A DNA stretch of 64,000 bases, from positions 2,632,267 to 2,696,266 of the forward strand of contig NZ_CP030287.1 in NCBI RefSeq assembly GCF_003287935.1, given 5' to 3'. The notes beneath the pieces are model-generated. The model saw nothing but the letters and a program-made list of their open reading frames with translations. It did not search any database and had not been told where the DNA came from. The translations under genes and the position numbers were made by a program. Below, one piece after another: positions 46,557-55,677 of the stretch. The stretch comes from Streptomyces sp. ICC1. GTDB lineage: Bacteria > Actinomycetota > Actinomycetes > Streptomycetales > Streptomycetaceae. Each line of letters opens with the position of its first letter. The first letter of the stretch is position 1.

Positions 46557-46945
46557 GTGAACGACAGTCGCGGACCCGTCGATCCGAAGTCAAAGCAACC
46601 CCGTCAGTTTCGGACTTCTTTTTCGGCACGATGGAGGCACCTCCGCAAATCTTTCGGGCTACCCAGGGTTCGACCACGTGAATTCCTGTTGATCATGCAG
46701 TCAGCCAGGGGCGGGTGGGGCAAGGGAGAGCAAGGGAGGACAGGGGCGCACGGACGGGCTGAGCAGCGCCTCGCCATGCTGAGGTTTCGATTCGATCCTG
46801 ACCGAAAAAGCCCATCCGTGATCATGCCCCTACGGAATCACCCATTCCGTCCGCTACGAACGCCGCGCGGTGCCGGGCCAGTTGACACACGCCAGACCTG
46901 ACGAGTCGCCCGCCACCAGGGAAACCTCCGGCCGGCGGGTGGGGA
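46557..46945. other. Noncoding upstream region of the NRPS operon
   Basis: No gene is supported here. It must contain the promoter for the minus-strand exporter/NRPS operon. Composition is less GC-biased than coding DNA. Confidence 0.5.
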
Positions 46946-46947
46946 TA

Positions 46948-47740
46948 GGACCGGGTGGCTTTGACGGCGCCTTCCGACTCCACCCGGAAGGCGAGTTCTG
47001 ACTCCGCCCCTGCCCGCGGGAGCAGGCTGACTGATGGGTTCTTCTCGGCAAGCCGGTTCAGCCACGCGTGGCGGGAGGGGATCGATCCGCGCTGCCGGAG
47101 CTACGCGGGCCGTCCACGTGCATCCGGCGGATTGCTCTGACCAGCCGACAGCCCTGCCCGTGCAGAGCGGCAGGCGGTGGTTTTCAGCGGTCCCCTGGGG
47201 CGATCGCCTTGGCAGCGGGGTTCTGCCAGGTGACGCTACCGCTGATATTCACGCTGCCTTCGAGGTCAGCCGGAAGGTCGGCCTCGATGACACCCTCCTG
47301 GGCGGCGCCGGCATCCAGGGCGGGAAAGGTGCACCGGATGGTCTTGGCATCCTGCGCCGGGACCTCGCACCCCGGGGACACACGGGTGACGACCACCGTC
47401 GGGGTGATCTTGCTCGTGAACACCACCCGGGAGACGCTGCGGCCGGTGTTGTTCATCACCGTCCAACTCCAAGTGACGTGGTCGCCTTCGTCGCTGATGT
47501 CGGGGGCCGAGTACTCAAAGAGCCCTCACCAGCGACGCCGCGCCGCCCAGGAAACCCGCCATCCGGGGCGCCACTGACGGCCCGGCCCTCGCCCCGCGCG
47601 GCTGACGGGACAGCGCATGCGCTGCGAATGCCGGGCGGGGCCCCCGCCGCGACCCTGGCGGCCAGGACCGCGCCCCAGGATGGAGTCAGAACCCGCCTTC
47701 CGGGTGGAGTCACAAGTGACCGCCAAAGCCAGACCGGGCG
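46948..47740. repeat. Long inverted repeat, arms about 58 bp
   Basis: The arms are at 46948-47005 and 47682-47740. The inner 30 bp (46976-47005 against 47682-47711) differ at one base and contain GACTCCACCCGGAAGGCG; outer parts match less well (GGCTTTGRCGG). About 680 bp lie between, including a truncated gene. The layout suggests the ends of a degraded mobile element or two copies of one dispersed element. Confidence 0.6.
47184..47516 (-). pseudogene. Fragment of a secreted β-rich protein gene
   Basis: The minus strand encodes FEYSAPDISDEGDHVTWSWT, then VMNNTGRSVSRVVFTSKI and CEVPAQDAKTIRCTF up to a stop. The sequence looks like an Ig- or DUF11-like exported domain with two Cys. A stop codon cuts the frame just upstream (near 47517) and there is no start or signal peptide. 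An internal ATG at 47459 would give 91 residues without export signal. I read it as a 5'-truncated gene. Confidence 0.5.
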
Positions 47741-47939
47741 GTTCGCGAAGTCCCGCCGTGACGCTTCTCAAAGAGCAGTGGTTGGACGTAGCAGACGAGG
47801 TGGAACGTGGAGAAGCGTGGGTCACAGAGGGTGCGGTGGAACGCCCTGACGTCCGTGGCGAACTCCTGTGCCGCGGCGGACGTGCCGCGATACTTCTGGA
47901 GAGACGTACAGGCACGCTTTCTCTCACTTGGAGTCGCCG

Positions 47940-48287
47940 ATGGCCGTTCGACGTGTCGTGCCCAATATCCAGTCGGAGGCCGTGGAGGAGAGCCGGGAGT
48001 TCTACGGCCTGCTGGGCTTCGAGGAGGTCATGAACCACGGCTGGATCATGACGCTCGCCTCCCCGACCAGCCCGGCAGCGCAAATCAGCGTGGTGACCAG
48101 CGACAAGACCGCGCCCGTCACCCCCGACATGAGCATCGAGGTGGACGACGTGGATGCGGCCTACGCGGTCATGCGGGACAGCGGTGCGGAGATCATTCAC
48201 CCCTTGCAGGACGAGGAATGGGGCGTGCGGCGGTTCTTCGTCCGCGACCCCAGCGGACGGGTGGTCAACGTGCTGGGCCACCGCTGA
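47940..48287 (+). CDS. VOC (glyoxalase/bleomycin-resistance-like) protein
   Basis: The 115-residue protein has two βαβββ halves (VVPNIQSEAVEESREFYGLL and MSIEVDDVDAAYAVMRDSGA) and ends with RRFFVRDPSGRVVNVLGH, typical of small VOC proteins. It may bind a drug or act as a dioxygenase or epimerase; the metal-ligand pattern is incomplete to the eye. GGAG lies just upstream of ATG 47940. It stands alone among degraded genes. Confidence 0.82.
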   Translation: MAVRRVVPNIQSEAVEESREFYGLLGFEEVMNHGWIMTLASPTSPAAQISVVTSDKTAPVTPDMSIEVDDVDAAYAVMRDSGAEIIHPLQDEEWGVRRFFVRDPSGRVVNVLGHR

Positions 48288-48787
48288 AGTCCAGCGGGCT
48301 CGGGCACTGTCGGCGCAGTGAGTGCTGTGCTCGCTGTACGGCGCCGGTACTGGAAGGACGAAGGAGCCTTCGAAGGCGACCGGTATCAGCGGATCCCAAC
48401 CGAGCAGCGCCTCATAGCCCTCCTGTCCGCCGGGCTGGAGACGGCACAGATCCTCGAAGGCGCCCGTCCAGCAACCGCAGGGCCGGATGACTCAGCAGTC
48501 GTAGCGATGCATGTACGGCATGTCCGGGCAGGTGAGGCAGACGAAAAGGTACATGCCGCCGAGATCCCCCATGTCCATGCCGTGACCGACTGCGTCAGGT
48601 TCCTGTCCTTCATGTGCGAACCATCGGCCGTCGACCGGTTCCGTGGCGGTGATGCTCAGCTTGTTCTTTGTCTACGGGCGTCACGCAGAGCTACCAGAGT
48701 GTCGAAATGCCTGCCCTGTGTGCCAGCCGTGGCGCGGTAGCTGCAATCCAGTCGACGTGGCACGGACTTGCTGCGGAGAATCAGCGC

Positions 48788-49153
48788 ATGAGCCTCAATG
48801 TGGACACCTTCATATACGAAGCCAACGGCAAGTGGACCCTTCTGGAAGATCCCGACGACGACTACAACAAGACCAGGGCCGGATTCGAGAGCGCGCGCCA
48901 GAAGCTATGGGGCTCTGCGGCGGTTCAGGCGCTTGGGGCTCACTTCTTTCCCCGGCTCGATGGCGACAACCTCCAGGTCGAGCCGGGGGAGATCGATGAC
49001 TTCCTGGCCGAGTGCGGAGCGATACGCCCGCACTTGGATCAGCTTGGTGAAGTCAGCGGCTACGGCACGGAGTACGTCACCAAATGCTTCAACAACATCG
49101 TTGCCGCCTCCGTACGCGCCAAAGCCGAAGGCGGCGGTGTCATCGTCTGGTGA
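48788..49153 (+). CDS. Hypothetical passenger protein
   Basis: The 121-residue protein (MSLNVDTFIYEANGKWTLLE at the start) is acidic, has no signal or membrane segment, and ends GGGVIVW. I do not recognise the family. Codon usage is less GC-biased than in neighbouring genes (ATA, AGC, GAA are frequent), suggesting transfer. Its stop codon is formed by the internal IS end at 49151, so the natural C-terminus may have been cut. It lies inside the element that interrupts the DUF1963 gene. Small acidic proteins near SUKH and DUF1963 genes can be immunity proteins; that is only a guess. Confidence 0.6.
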   Translation: MSLNVDTFIYEANGKWTLLEDPDDDYNKTRAGFESARQKLWGSAAVQALGAHFFPRLDGDNLQVEPGEIDDFLAECGAIRPHLDQLGEVSGYGTEYVTKCFNNIVAASVRAKAEGGGVIVW

Positions 49154-49189
49154 GCTTGATCTTTACCCTCGGGCGTCGTGGGGTCAGCA

Positions 49190-50347
49190 TCTACCAGGAT
49201 CTACCGGGTCTGCCGATGGCCTTGAGGGTCTCGGGGCGTTTGACGGTCTTGCCGACGTCGTAGCGGGGTGCGGGGCGACGGTTCTTGCTTCCAGGCGGCC
49301 GTCCGGGACCGGCACCACGAGGTTGAGGAACACGGGTGGGGCAGAGAAGGTAGGCTCGGATGTTCCGAAACCCCGGCGGACCCGGGCCGGGGTGAGGCGT
49401 TCGGGCTTGGCCGGCTTCTCCCAGGGGCGGCGGAGGTCGGCGGCAAGCGGTCGGGCGAGACGGAGCTGGTCTTCGAGGACCACAGACACACTGGCGGTGC
49501 TTCCCGGTCCTTGGAGAGATGCTCGACTTTGAGGCGGACCAGGGTGCCTTCGACGGTGGGAAGTTCACCGTCGTGCTCCAGCCAGGCCGAGCGGTGGGTC
49601 AGCCGTGGGTGGACCCGGTCGCCGCGGATCCGCCCGACCAGCTCGACGGGCAGATCCCGCAGGACCCAGGCCAGGCGGGTGACGTCGTAGCCGGCGTCCA
49701 TGACGATCGTGATGTCCGGGTTGCCAGGCGTCCTGACCAGCCGCGACGAGCCGCTCGACCACGGCCCTCAGCTGGGCGGCGGTGACGGCAGTCGCGTCAT
49801 CTTCGGGTCCCAGCCGGACCACGTCCAGGACCCCGGTCCACGAGGTGGCCCCGGGCTCCAGCACGGCGACGAAGGAGTACGGCCAGCCCGGGATGAACTG
49901 CGACGCGGACTTCGCCCGCCCGTAGACATGACAGAACAGCCGCTGGTCCGAGCACGGCGCGTCCGAGCGCAACCACGGCGACACGTCGACCGCCAGCATC
50001 AGGCGCCCGCCCTCAAACCGGGGCAGCGGCAGCCCGGCGAGCATCGTCCGCAGCCGGTCGACGTCGATCCGGCCGCGGTTGCGGGCTCCGTACAACGCTC
50101 CGTGGACGCGAGGGTGTTCGGGTACCAGCGTCAACTCCACCGGCGGGGTAACCGGCCCGTCGGCACACAACACCGCATCGGTCAGCTCGAACAACTCATC
50201 CCGCCGAGCAGGCAGGCACTCGTAGAAATCTGCCCGGAAGCGTGACGCTTCCGCGAACGCTTCCTGCCGGGCATCGTGATGCAGAAAACTCACCCCTGGC
50301 GGCCTTGGGATCTTGCGACGTAGTGAAACTCGCACTCTGGTCAGCAC
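49190..50347 (-). pseudogene. Decayed transposase of an actinobacterial IS family
   Basis: Three frames carry successive parts: FYECLPARRDELFELTDAVL with LAVDVSPWLRSDAPC and GWPYSFVAVLEPG (50347 to about 49700), then MDAGYDVTRLAWVLRDLPVE to LTHRSAWLEHDG (to about 49490), then QLRLARPLAADLRRPWEKPA with LTPARVRRGF (to about 49190). At least two frameshifts and a deletion of the region before QLRLARPL are evident. The acidic residues in AVDVSPW and DAGYD fit a DDE enzyme. It cannot make an active protein. Confidence 0.8.
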
Positions 50348-51199
50348 GAAGGATCACGCCAAGGCCGCCCCTGAGTCCGCCGAACTCCCTCCTGAGCAAT
50401 CAAGTTCGGGACGCATTTCGAAGCCGGAAGAAAAAGAACAAGCTCAGAAGGTGTTCCATGCGTCTGCCGCAGCGGCAGTCCGGCCACTGGGGGCCCTGGG
50501 CCCAAGACGGGTAGCCTCCGACCTTGCTCTGGAGGGTGGTGGCTGTTTCGTAGTACGAGAAGCCCGTTTCCACCTCGATCTCCTCGAACCGTCGGCTCAG
50601 CTTCCGCGTCAGACTTCCCGGCAGGTCGGCATTCGGGTACTCCACCGCCCGCGTCGGAGCCACCGTGCAGGGCCGGGGCGTGAATTCCTCTTCGTACTCG
50701 TACGGTTCCGGCCGCTCCGAGAGCACCGCGCCCGCCGCCAGCTTCTGCTCACTGCGCCAGTACACCTTCGGCAGCGCGGTATCCCCGTGGTCATCGTGGA
50801 TCAAGGGGCACCACACGACCTGCAGCACGTCCGTGCCCGCCGGGAACGGCAGCTCGGGCACGTCCCGTGCGTAGAGCTGCACGATCGGCACCATCGCCAC
50901 CGGCTCGGGGCCGACCACCTCGGTGGGAGTCCGCAGGGGCTTCCAGTGGCCCGGCTCGGCACACAGCGGCCACGGTTCACCGGCCGGCCACAGCAGGGGG
51001 CCGCCAATGGAGCTGTCGCGCACTCCTGGTTCGCCGCTGCGTGGATACGGCAGGGTCGTTTCCCGCGCCAGACCGGCGAGCTCCGGTATCAGCGATTCCA
51101 CGTCGAGGGCGGGGGAGGTGCCAGGCGGGGCATGGTGGGTTCCTTCATGGGGGGGCAGGACCGGTTACCGGGGTCGGAGGCGGGGTCAGGAACGCGAGG

Positions 51200-51829
51200 T
51201 CAGTCGTACTCCATGCCGAAGAACGGGTTGGGTTCACCTGTATAGGGGTCGATTCCGGACTCCCGGCGTCGTTGTTCCTCGCGCCAGTGGACGAAGTGCG
51301 GAGCGGGCTCGCCCCACAGCGACCCATCGCTGAGCGGGCACTTGTCGAAGGCTTCGGCGAACAGACGGTGGAGGAACTCCACCATTCCGCAGTCGTAGAT
51401 CTTCCAGTGGGGCCGGCCGTGCCGTTCCCACACGATCACCGGCCACTTGTCGGGGTCCTCGTCAACGGCGACCCAGCAGAGGATGTCGGCTCCGCAGCTG
51501 ACACCCCAAGCGATGACGGAATCAGGGCCGGCGGTGACTCCGTCGGAACCTCCTTCGGTCGCCCAGATGTGTCGCATGCCGGCGGTCTCGCCCGCCATGC
51601 TCCCGATTCCCGGGCCCTCTGGTGGCTGCGGGGTCGCTTCGGGAGTGAGAACGCCGAACGCGTCGTCGATGCCTCCGGCGCCGTATGCGGCCATGAAGGC
51701 CCTGTAGTCGGACGGAAACCCGACTCGCCAAGCTCGTCGCAGCTCGTCCCAGTCCACCTGCTCATCCGCACCATCATGGGCCGACATGACGGACAGGAGC
51801 GCGGTGAGATGTATTTCCTCAGATGGCAT
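51200..51829 (-). CDS. SUKH (SMI1/KNR4) family protein
   Basis: The 209-residue protein contains WDELRRAWRVGFPSDYRAFM, the entry motif of the SUKH fold, and later DILCWVAVDEDPDKWPVIVW and the aromatic stretch FLHRLFAEAFDKCPL. Such proteins often neutralise toxins of polymorphic or contact-dependent systems. No toxin gene is adjacent. ATG 51829 has GGAGG upstream. It precedes the split DUF1963 gene on the same strand. Confidence 0.82.
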   Translation of the reverse strand: MPSEEIHLTALLSVMSAHDGADEQVDWDELRRAWRVGFPSDYRAFMAAYGAGGIDDAFGVLTPEATPQPPEGPGIGSMAGETAGMRHIWATEGGSDGVTAGPDSVIAWGVSCGADILCWVAVDEDPDKWPVIVWERHGRPHWKIYDCGMVEFLHRLFAEAFDKCPLSDGSLWGEPAPHFVHWREEQRRRESGIDPYTGEPNPFFGMEYD

Positions 51830-52649
51830 GGCCCCTCCAGCACTGCGCTTCTTTTGGCGCAACCTTTCTGGCGTCACCGACATCGGGTTCCCGGGGGCGT
51901 GAGAACGAGGCAGGGCAGCTGCCGCTTCGGGCGAGCACTTGCGACAGTCGGGGCTCCAGTGCTGCGAGGCCCGGGTCTCGGCTGCATGTTGTGCGAGGAG
52001 GGCTGCCTATGTGCTGCGCGAGAAGACTGCGGCAGCGCAGGAGCGACTGGCCCGCCTGACGATCACACGCGGGACGCAGCCTTCCCTCACGGGCGAACGA
52101 AGGCCACGCTGACGACGACCACACAGAGCCTCCACCGCAGGAGCAGAGCCCGTCAGAGAGCCAGAACCCCTCGAATGGCCCGCGAGCGGATGCCGGTGCT
52201 GATGACCGGGGCAGGGCAGGAGTTGAAAGACCAGGACATCGCCGACCCGCAATAGGCCCATAGGTGCTCGGGGTGCCGCATCGTCCAGTCGGTGATCCGG
52301 CGGATTCCTGGGGCGACGGGCGGACGCCGGCGATGGCCTCGTCGAAGGGTCTTGCGGTTCAGCGGGGCGATCCGGATCTGCGTCACAGGCGCCAGCGCGT
52401 GCTGACGGTGGAGGTGAGGCTCGCACGGCGTTGCGCCGACTGCCGGGAACTCCCGCTCCCCCAGCCGCCGCGACTCGTCTCGATCGCTCCGGTGCCTTCG
52501 ATCCCGGTTCGCCGGTTCCGGAGTTCTTGCGCCGCCTCGGAGGCTGACGCTTGGCCGGCCCCGCGCGCGGGGGGCCGGCCAAGCCACCCATGCGGGTGCC
52601 GGCGCGATCGGCGGGCCGGACCTCCGGCCCGCCCGGACTCACCTGCCTG
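51830..52649. other. Degenerate stretch with a possible IS remnant
   Basis: No intact gene is supported. On the minus strand near 52360-52230 the fragment GIRRITDWTMRHPEHL resembles the C-terminal part of ISL3-like transposases, but its surroundings do not continue the match. The rest is noncoding to my eye. Confidence 0.35.
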
Positions 52650-53219
52650 TCAGACGCCGAAGTCGGCGACGATCCCGGTCAGGCCGGAGGCGTACCCCTG
52701 GCCCACGGCGCGGAACTTCCATTCGGCGCCGTTGCGGTAGAGCTCGCCGAAGATCATCGCGGTCTCGGTTGCGGCGTCCTCGGAGAGGTCGTAGCGGGCG
52801 AGTTCGGCGCCGCCGGCCTGGTTGACGACGCGGATGAAGGCGTTGCGGACCTGGCCGAAGCTGTGGCCGCGGGCCTCCGCGTCGTGGATGGAGACCGGGA
52901 AAACGATCTTCTGGATGTCCGCCGGGACGGCGGCGAGGTCGACCTTGACCACCTCGTCGTCGCCCTCGCCCTCACCGGTGAGGTTGTCGCCGGTGTGCTC
53001 GACGGAGCCGTCGGGGCTCTTCAGGTTGTTGTAGAAGACGAAGTGCCCGCTGGAGGGCACCTTGCCGGACTCCCCCACCAGCAGGGCGCTGGCGTCGAGG
53101 TCGTAGTCGGTGCCGGTGGTCGTACGGACGTCCCAGCCCAGGCCGACCAGTACCGCGGTCAGGCCCGGCGCCTCCTTGCTCAGCGAGACATTGCCGCCCT
53201 TGGACAGGCTCACACCCAT
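52650..53219 (-). CDS. terD: TerD-family protein
   Basis: The 189-residue protein shows the full TerD signature: [60 protein letters not shown] with part shown, and the Ca-binding [20 protein letters not shown]. TerD proteins bind calcium and belong to tellurite-resistance and stress systems; Streptomyces carries many copies. Length is standard. It stands alone here. Confidence 0.92.
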   Translation of the reverse strand: MGVSLSKGGNVSLSKEAPGLTAVLVGLGWDVRTTTGTDYDLDASALLVGESGKVPSSGHFVFYNNLKSPDGSVEHTGDNLTGEGEGDDEVVKVDLAAVPADIQKIVFPVSIHDAEARGHSFGQVRNAFIRVVNQAGGAELARYDLSEDAATETAMIFGELYRNGAEWKFRAVGQGYASGLTGIVADFGV

Positions 53220-53420
53220 GTCGTATCCCTCTCGCGGCCGAAGCCGGTAGCCGAGTAGCCGAAACAGAAAACCACACTAATGTAGAAGTTTGGCCTGGTC
53301 GCGTGGGCGCGGCCGTGCACTCCCGCAGAGGTCCATCAGTACGGTGATCCGCGCCGCGGAGGCAGACGGGGGTTGGGGCTAGCTGGAGGCGCAGGCGCAG
53401 GTGCCGGCCGCGCCGCGCCG

Positions 53421-53553
53421 CTCCGGGCTCCGGGCTCCGGGCTCCGGGCTCCGGGCTCCGGGCTCCGGGCTCCGGGCTCCGGGCTCCGGGCTCCGGGCTC
53501 CGGGCTCCGGGCTCCGGGCTCCGGGCTCCGGGCTCCGGGCTCCGGGCTCCGGG
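53421..53553. repeat. Heptamer array CTCCGGG, 19 perfect copies
   Basis: Nineteen uninterrupted copies of CTCCGGG fill 133 bp between the terD start and a GNAT remnant. A period of seven keeps frames open on both strands, but no start, ribosome site or homology supports translation. The perfect identity implies recent expansion by slippage. Confidence 0.95.
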
Positions 53554-53631
53554 GCCGACGTGCGCGGGCACCCTGGGGTGGGTCAAATCAGCCGGTGGGG
53601 ATGACGTCGGCGCGGGCGAAGCGGGTGCCGA

Positions 53632-54216
53632 TCACGGCTTCGTGGAGGTGTGACCGGCGATGGCGCGGTCGCCTTCGGTGCCCGGACACCCCCCATTGAC
53701 CAAGAGGGCGTAGACCTGATGGTCAGTCCTGCCCGAGTGCGTATGCCGGATATGGCAAGAGCGATCCGTTGTGGTCCCGCTGATCTCTGGTGCCGATGGG
53801 GCGAAGCCGGTCTTGGCCAGGACGCGGCCGGAGGCGGGGTTGTCGGGATGGTGCATGGCCTCCATGGTCGGGGAGCGGCGCCGTACGGAGATGAGGCCGA
53901 CCACGTCGTCCCCCGCGAGGATGGCCCAGCTCCACTGCGCACGGGGGTTCTGGGCGGCTCGGGCGAGTGCGGCCCGGATCTTCTCGCGCGCCTCGTCCGG
54001 GGTGAGGGGCTCGCCGACGGTCTCGTTCGTCGGGCATCGACGCAAGGCGAACGTACGGGCCGGGGTGCTCCTTTGGGTACGCAGGCGGCCCCCGGCGCTG
54101 GGCGCGGACCCCGGTTCGGTGCAGCGGATGGAAGCGACGATGGACGCGGCGGATCGTCGCGGTCGGCTTCGGCAACCGCGTGGACGGGCCGTAACCGGTG
54201 TCCCGGTTGGGTGCAC
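53632..54216 (-). pseudogene. GNAT acetyltransferase with internal deletion
   Basis: The frame encodes EPLTPDEAREKIRAALARAA and WSWAILAGDDVVGLISVRRR, then jumps directly to HHPDNPASGRVLAKTGF. In RimJ-like GNAT enzymes these blocks are separated by about 40 residues with the acetyl-CoA-binding loop (G-rich, before the ETV helix), which is missing here. The N-terminal 60 residues are also unlike the family. The gene is probably dead. Confidence 0.55.
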
Positions 54217-54482
54217 TCCCGGGACACCGGACAGGTGCTCGTCTGGGCGCTGGGCTTCCCTCCGCAGGGGCCTGATGCGGACGCGGTCTTCACCGCGGTG
54301 TTCGACGGCGGCATTCAGGCATTCAGGACGGGTCTGCGGGAGATTCGAGGTCCTTCGGGCTCACCCCCATGACGGGGCCCAGGTGTGCGGCACCGAACTG
54401 TGGCGCTTCCACCGGGTGCTCGGGAGGTTCCGCGACAAGCCGTCCGTGTTCAGCGGGCGCGACAGCCGCGCCGACCGGGATG

Positions 54483-54863
54483 ATGCTCGGCATGACATTC
54501 GAGCATCCCGCTGAGAAGAACGAGGACGGCCACGTCGGTCCGTTCGAGAGGCTGGCCGAGCTGGCCTCCAACTTCACGAGTTCGGCCGCCTTCTTCGTGG
54601 TGTGCGTGGCCCTGGTGGTCAACGTCGTGGTCGTGCACGTCCTGCATCTGTCCCAGAGCTGGCAGCACCTGGCGGGCGATGCCGTGGCCTCCGTCGCCCT
54701 GCTCCTGCTGGCCCTGCTGAAGAACTCCGAACGGCGGGCCGAGCACGCCATCCAGCGCAAGCTGGACGCCATCGCCGCCGCGCTGCTGGAACAGCACTCG
54801 GGCAAGCCCGGCACGGCGCACGAGGAACTGGCGAAGGCGATCGGGATCGAGCAGCGTCAGTAG
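54483..54863 (+). CDS. Low-affinity iron permease-like membrane protein (PF04120 type)
   Basis: The 126-residue protein has two hydrophobic helices (FFVVCVALVVNVVVVHVLHL and GDAVASVALLLLALLKNSER) and a helical tail, the pattern of small proteins grouped with low-affinity Fe/Cu permeases. Actual transport is unproven for this family in bacteria. The start could be ATG 54483 or 54492. Confidence 0.65.
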   Translation: MLGMTFEHPAEKNEDGHVGPFERLAELASNFTSSAAFFVVCVALVVNVVVVHVLHLSQSWQHLAGDAVASVALLLLALLKNSERRAEHAIQRKLDAIAAALLEQHSGKPGTAHEELAKAIGIEQRQ

Positions 54864-54986
54864 GACCGACCGACGTGGAAAAGACGCGGGGGCCTCGCGT
54901 CGGCCGAAGGAGGCGGGGAGGTTCCGAGATGTGAGCCGGTGTCCGGTGCTGTTGCAGGTGCGGCGGGGCCGCCGTGCCTGCGACGC

Positions 54987-55190
54987 CTATCGCTCCAGAG
55001 CCCCACGGGCATTGCGGAGTCCTCTCCGGGCCTCGCCCAGCCTCTCCCTGAACCGGGTGATCGCCTCGGGATCGTCACCCCGCAACGCATCCTTGAGGTC
55101 GTTCTCCCGCCCGAGCACCTCGTGCTCCGCCTTGAGGAGCCGCTGCTCGGATTCCTTGCGCTGTTGCGCGGCCTCGTCGCCCATCGTCAT
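54987..55190 (-). CDS. Small coiled-coil protein
   Basis: The 67-residue protein (start MTMGDEAAQQRKES) is almost wholly charged helix, with a heptad-like pattern through RLLKAEHEVLGRENDLKDAL and FRERLGEARRGLRNARGALE. GAGGTAG precedes the ATG. Function unknown. Confidence 0.6.
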   Translation of the reverse strand: MTMGDEAAQQRKESEQRLLKAEHEVLGRENDLKDALRGDDPEAITRFRERLGEARRGLRNARGALER

Positions 55191-55677
55191 CTCTACCTCA
55201 GGTCGAGTTACCCCAGCCACACAGCTCGCTCGCCACAGACGCAAACTCCGTAAGCCCGGCACACAGCAGACACCATGCCCCCAAGATCTACCAGCTTCCC
55301 CACTGGTCAGAGGCATGACCCGGCTCAGGAAGACGGACAGCCACCGCCAGCGGCCTACCGCCCGTCGCGCACGCGGGGCCCCGGCGAGTACGACCGAGGC
55401 GAAGCATCGCCGCGAAACGGACCGACCCGGAGTCGCCGTGCGGGTCGAGCCGCGGCCTTGGGGGGACTGCCGGGGGAAGGGGAAAGAGGTCCCGCATCCC
55501 CTCGCGGCGGGCGGCGATGTGCGCTGTGTGCGTGGGGTGTGCGCACGGGATGCGCGGCGAATGAGCGTTCAGTAACAGCCAGTTGAGGGGTCGTTACATT
55601 CGGGGATCGCTTCGCGATTCTGGAGGTGAGGGCTGCGGGAGGACAGCGGCGCTCACCTAAATCCAGGGGGAAACGAC
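55191..55677. promoter_or_regulatory. Upstream region of the subtilase gene
   Basis: No gene is supported. AT-richer sequence from about 55565 (CAGTAACAGCCAGTTGAGGG, then GTTACATTC) probably holds the promoter, and a small hairpin ATCGC/GCGAT follows near 55606. CCAGGGGGAAACGAC precedes the GTG start. Confidence 0.4.

Larger units (their letters stand above)
48660..50441. mobile_element. Transposable element with passenger gene, inserted in the DUF1963 gene
   Basis: Left end: (G)CTTGTTCTTTGTC from 48660. Right end, on the other strand: GCTTGTTCTTTTTC ending at 50442. The 11-bp ends match, and GCTCAG (or TCA) is duplicated at 48654-48659 and 50442-50447. A third copy of the end, GCTTGATCTTTACCC, lies inside at 49153 in the left-end orientation. 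The element holds an intact passenger gene between the two left-type ends and a decayed transposase to the right. Removal restores the DUF1963 reading frame. Confidence 0.65.
48492..51101 (-). pseudogene. DUF1963 (YwqG-like) gene split by a transposable element
   Basis: The 5' part (51101-50448) encodes LIPELAGLARETTLPYPRSG and continues to DCRCGRRMEHLL, about 218 residues. The 3' part (48657-48492) resumes with SITATEPVDGRWFAHEG and ends MYLFVCLTCPDMPYMHRYDC. Joined, they give one normal DUF1963 protein of about 273 residues. The intervening 1.78 kb is a mobile element with matching ends and a short target duplication. The interrupted frame would make a truncated protein with an IS-encoded tail (LFFFFRLRNASRT). 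DUF1963 proteins often occur beside SUKH immunity genes, as here. Confidence 0.7.

Noticed and set aside
47617..48033. Plus-strand frames between the gene fragment and the VOC gene
   Set aside because: Composition is irregular and no domain or ribosome site is evident; only the VOC frame from 47940 is convincing.
53421..53553. Heptamer array as a CRISPR locus
   Set aside because: There are no spacers and no cas genes; units are contiguous and 7 bp long.
53373..53699. Open frames with RAPGSGL repeats over the heptamer array, both strands
   Set aside because: Period-seven DNA without stops opens every frame. No start signal or homology supports a protein.
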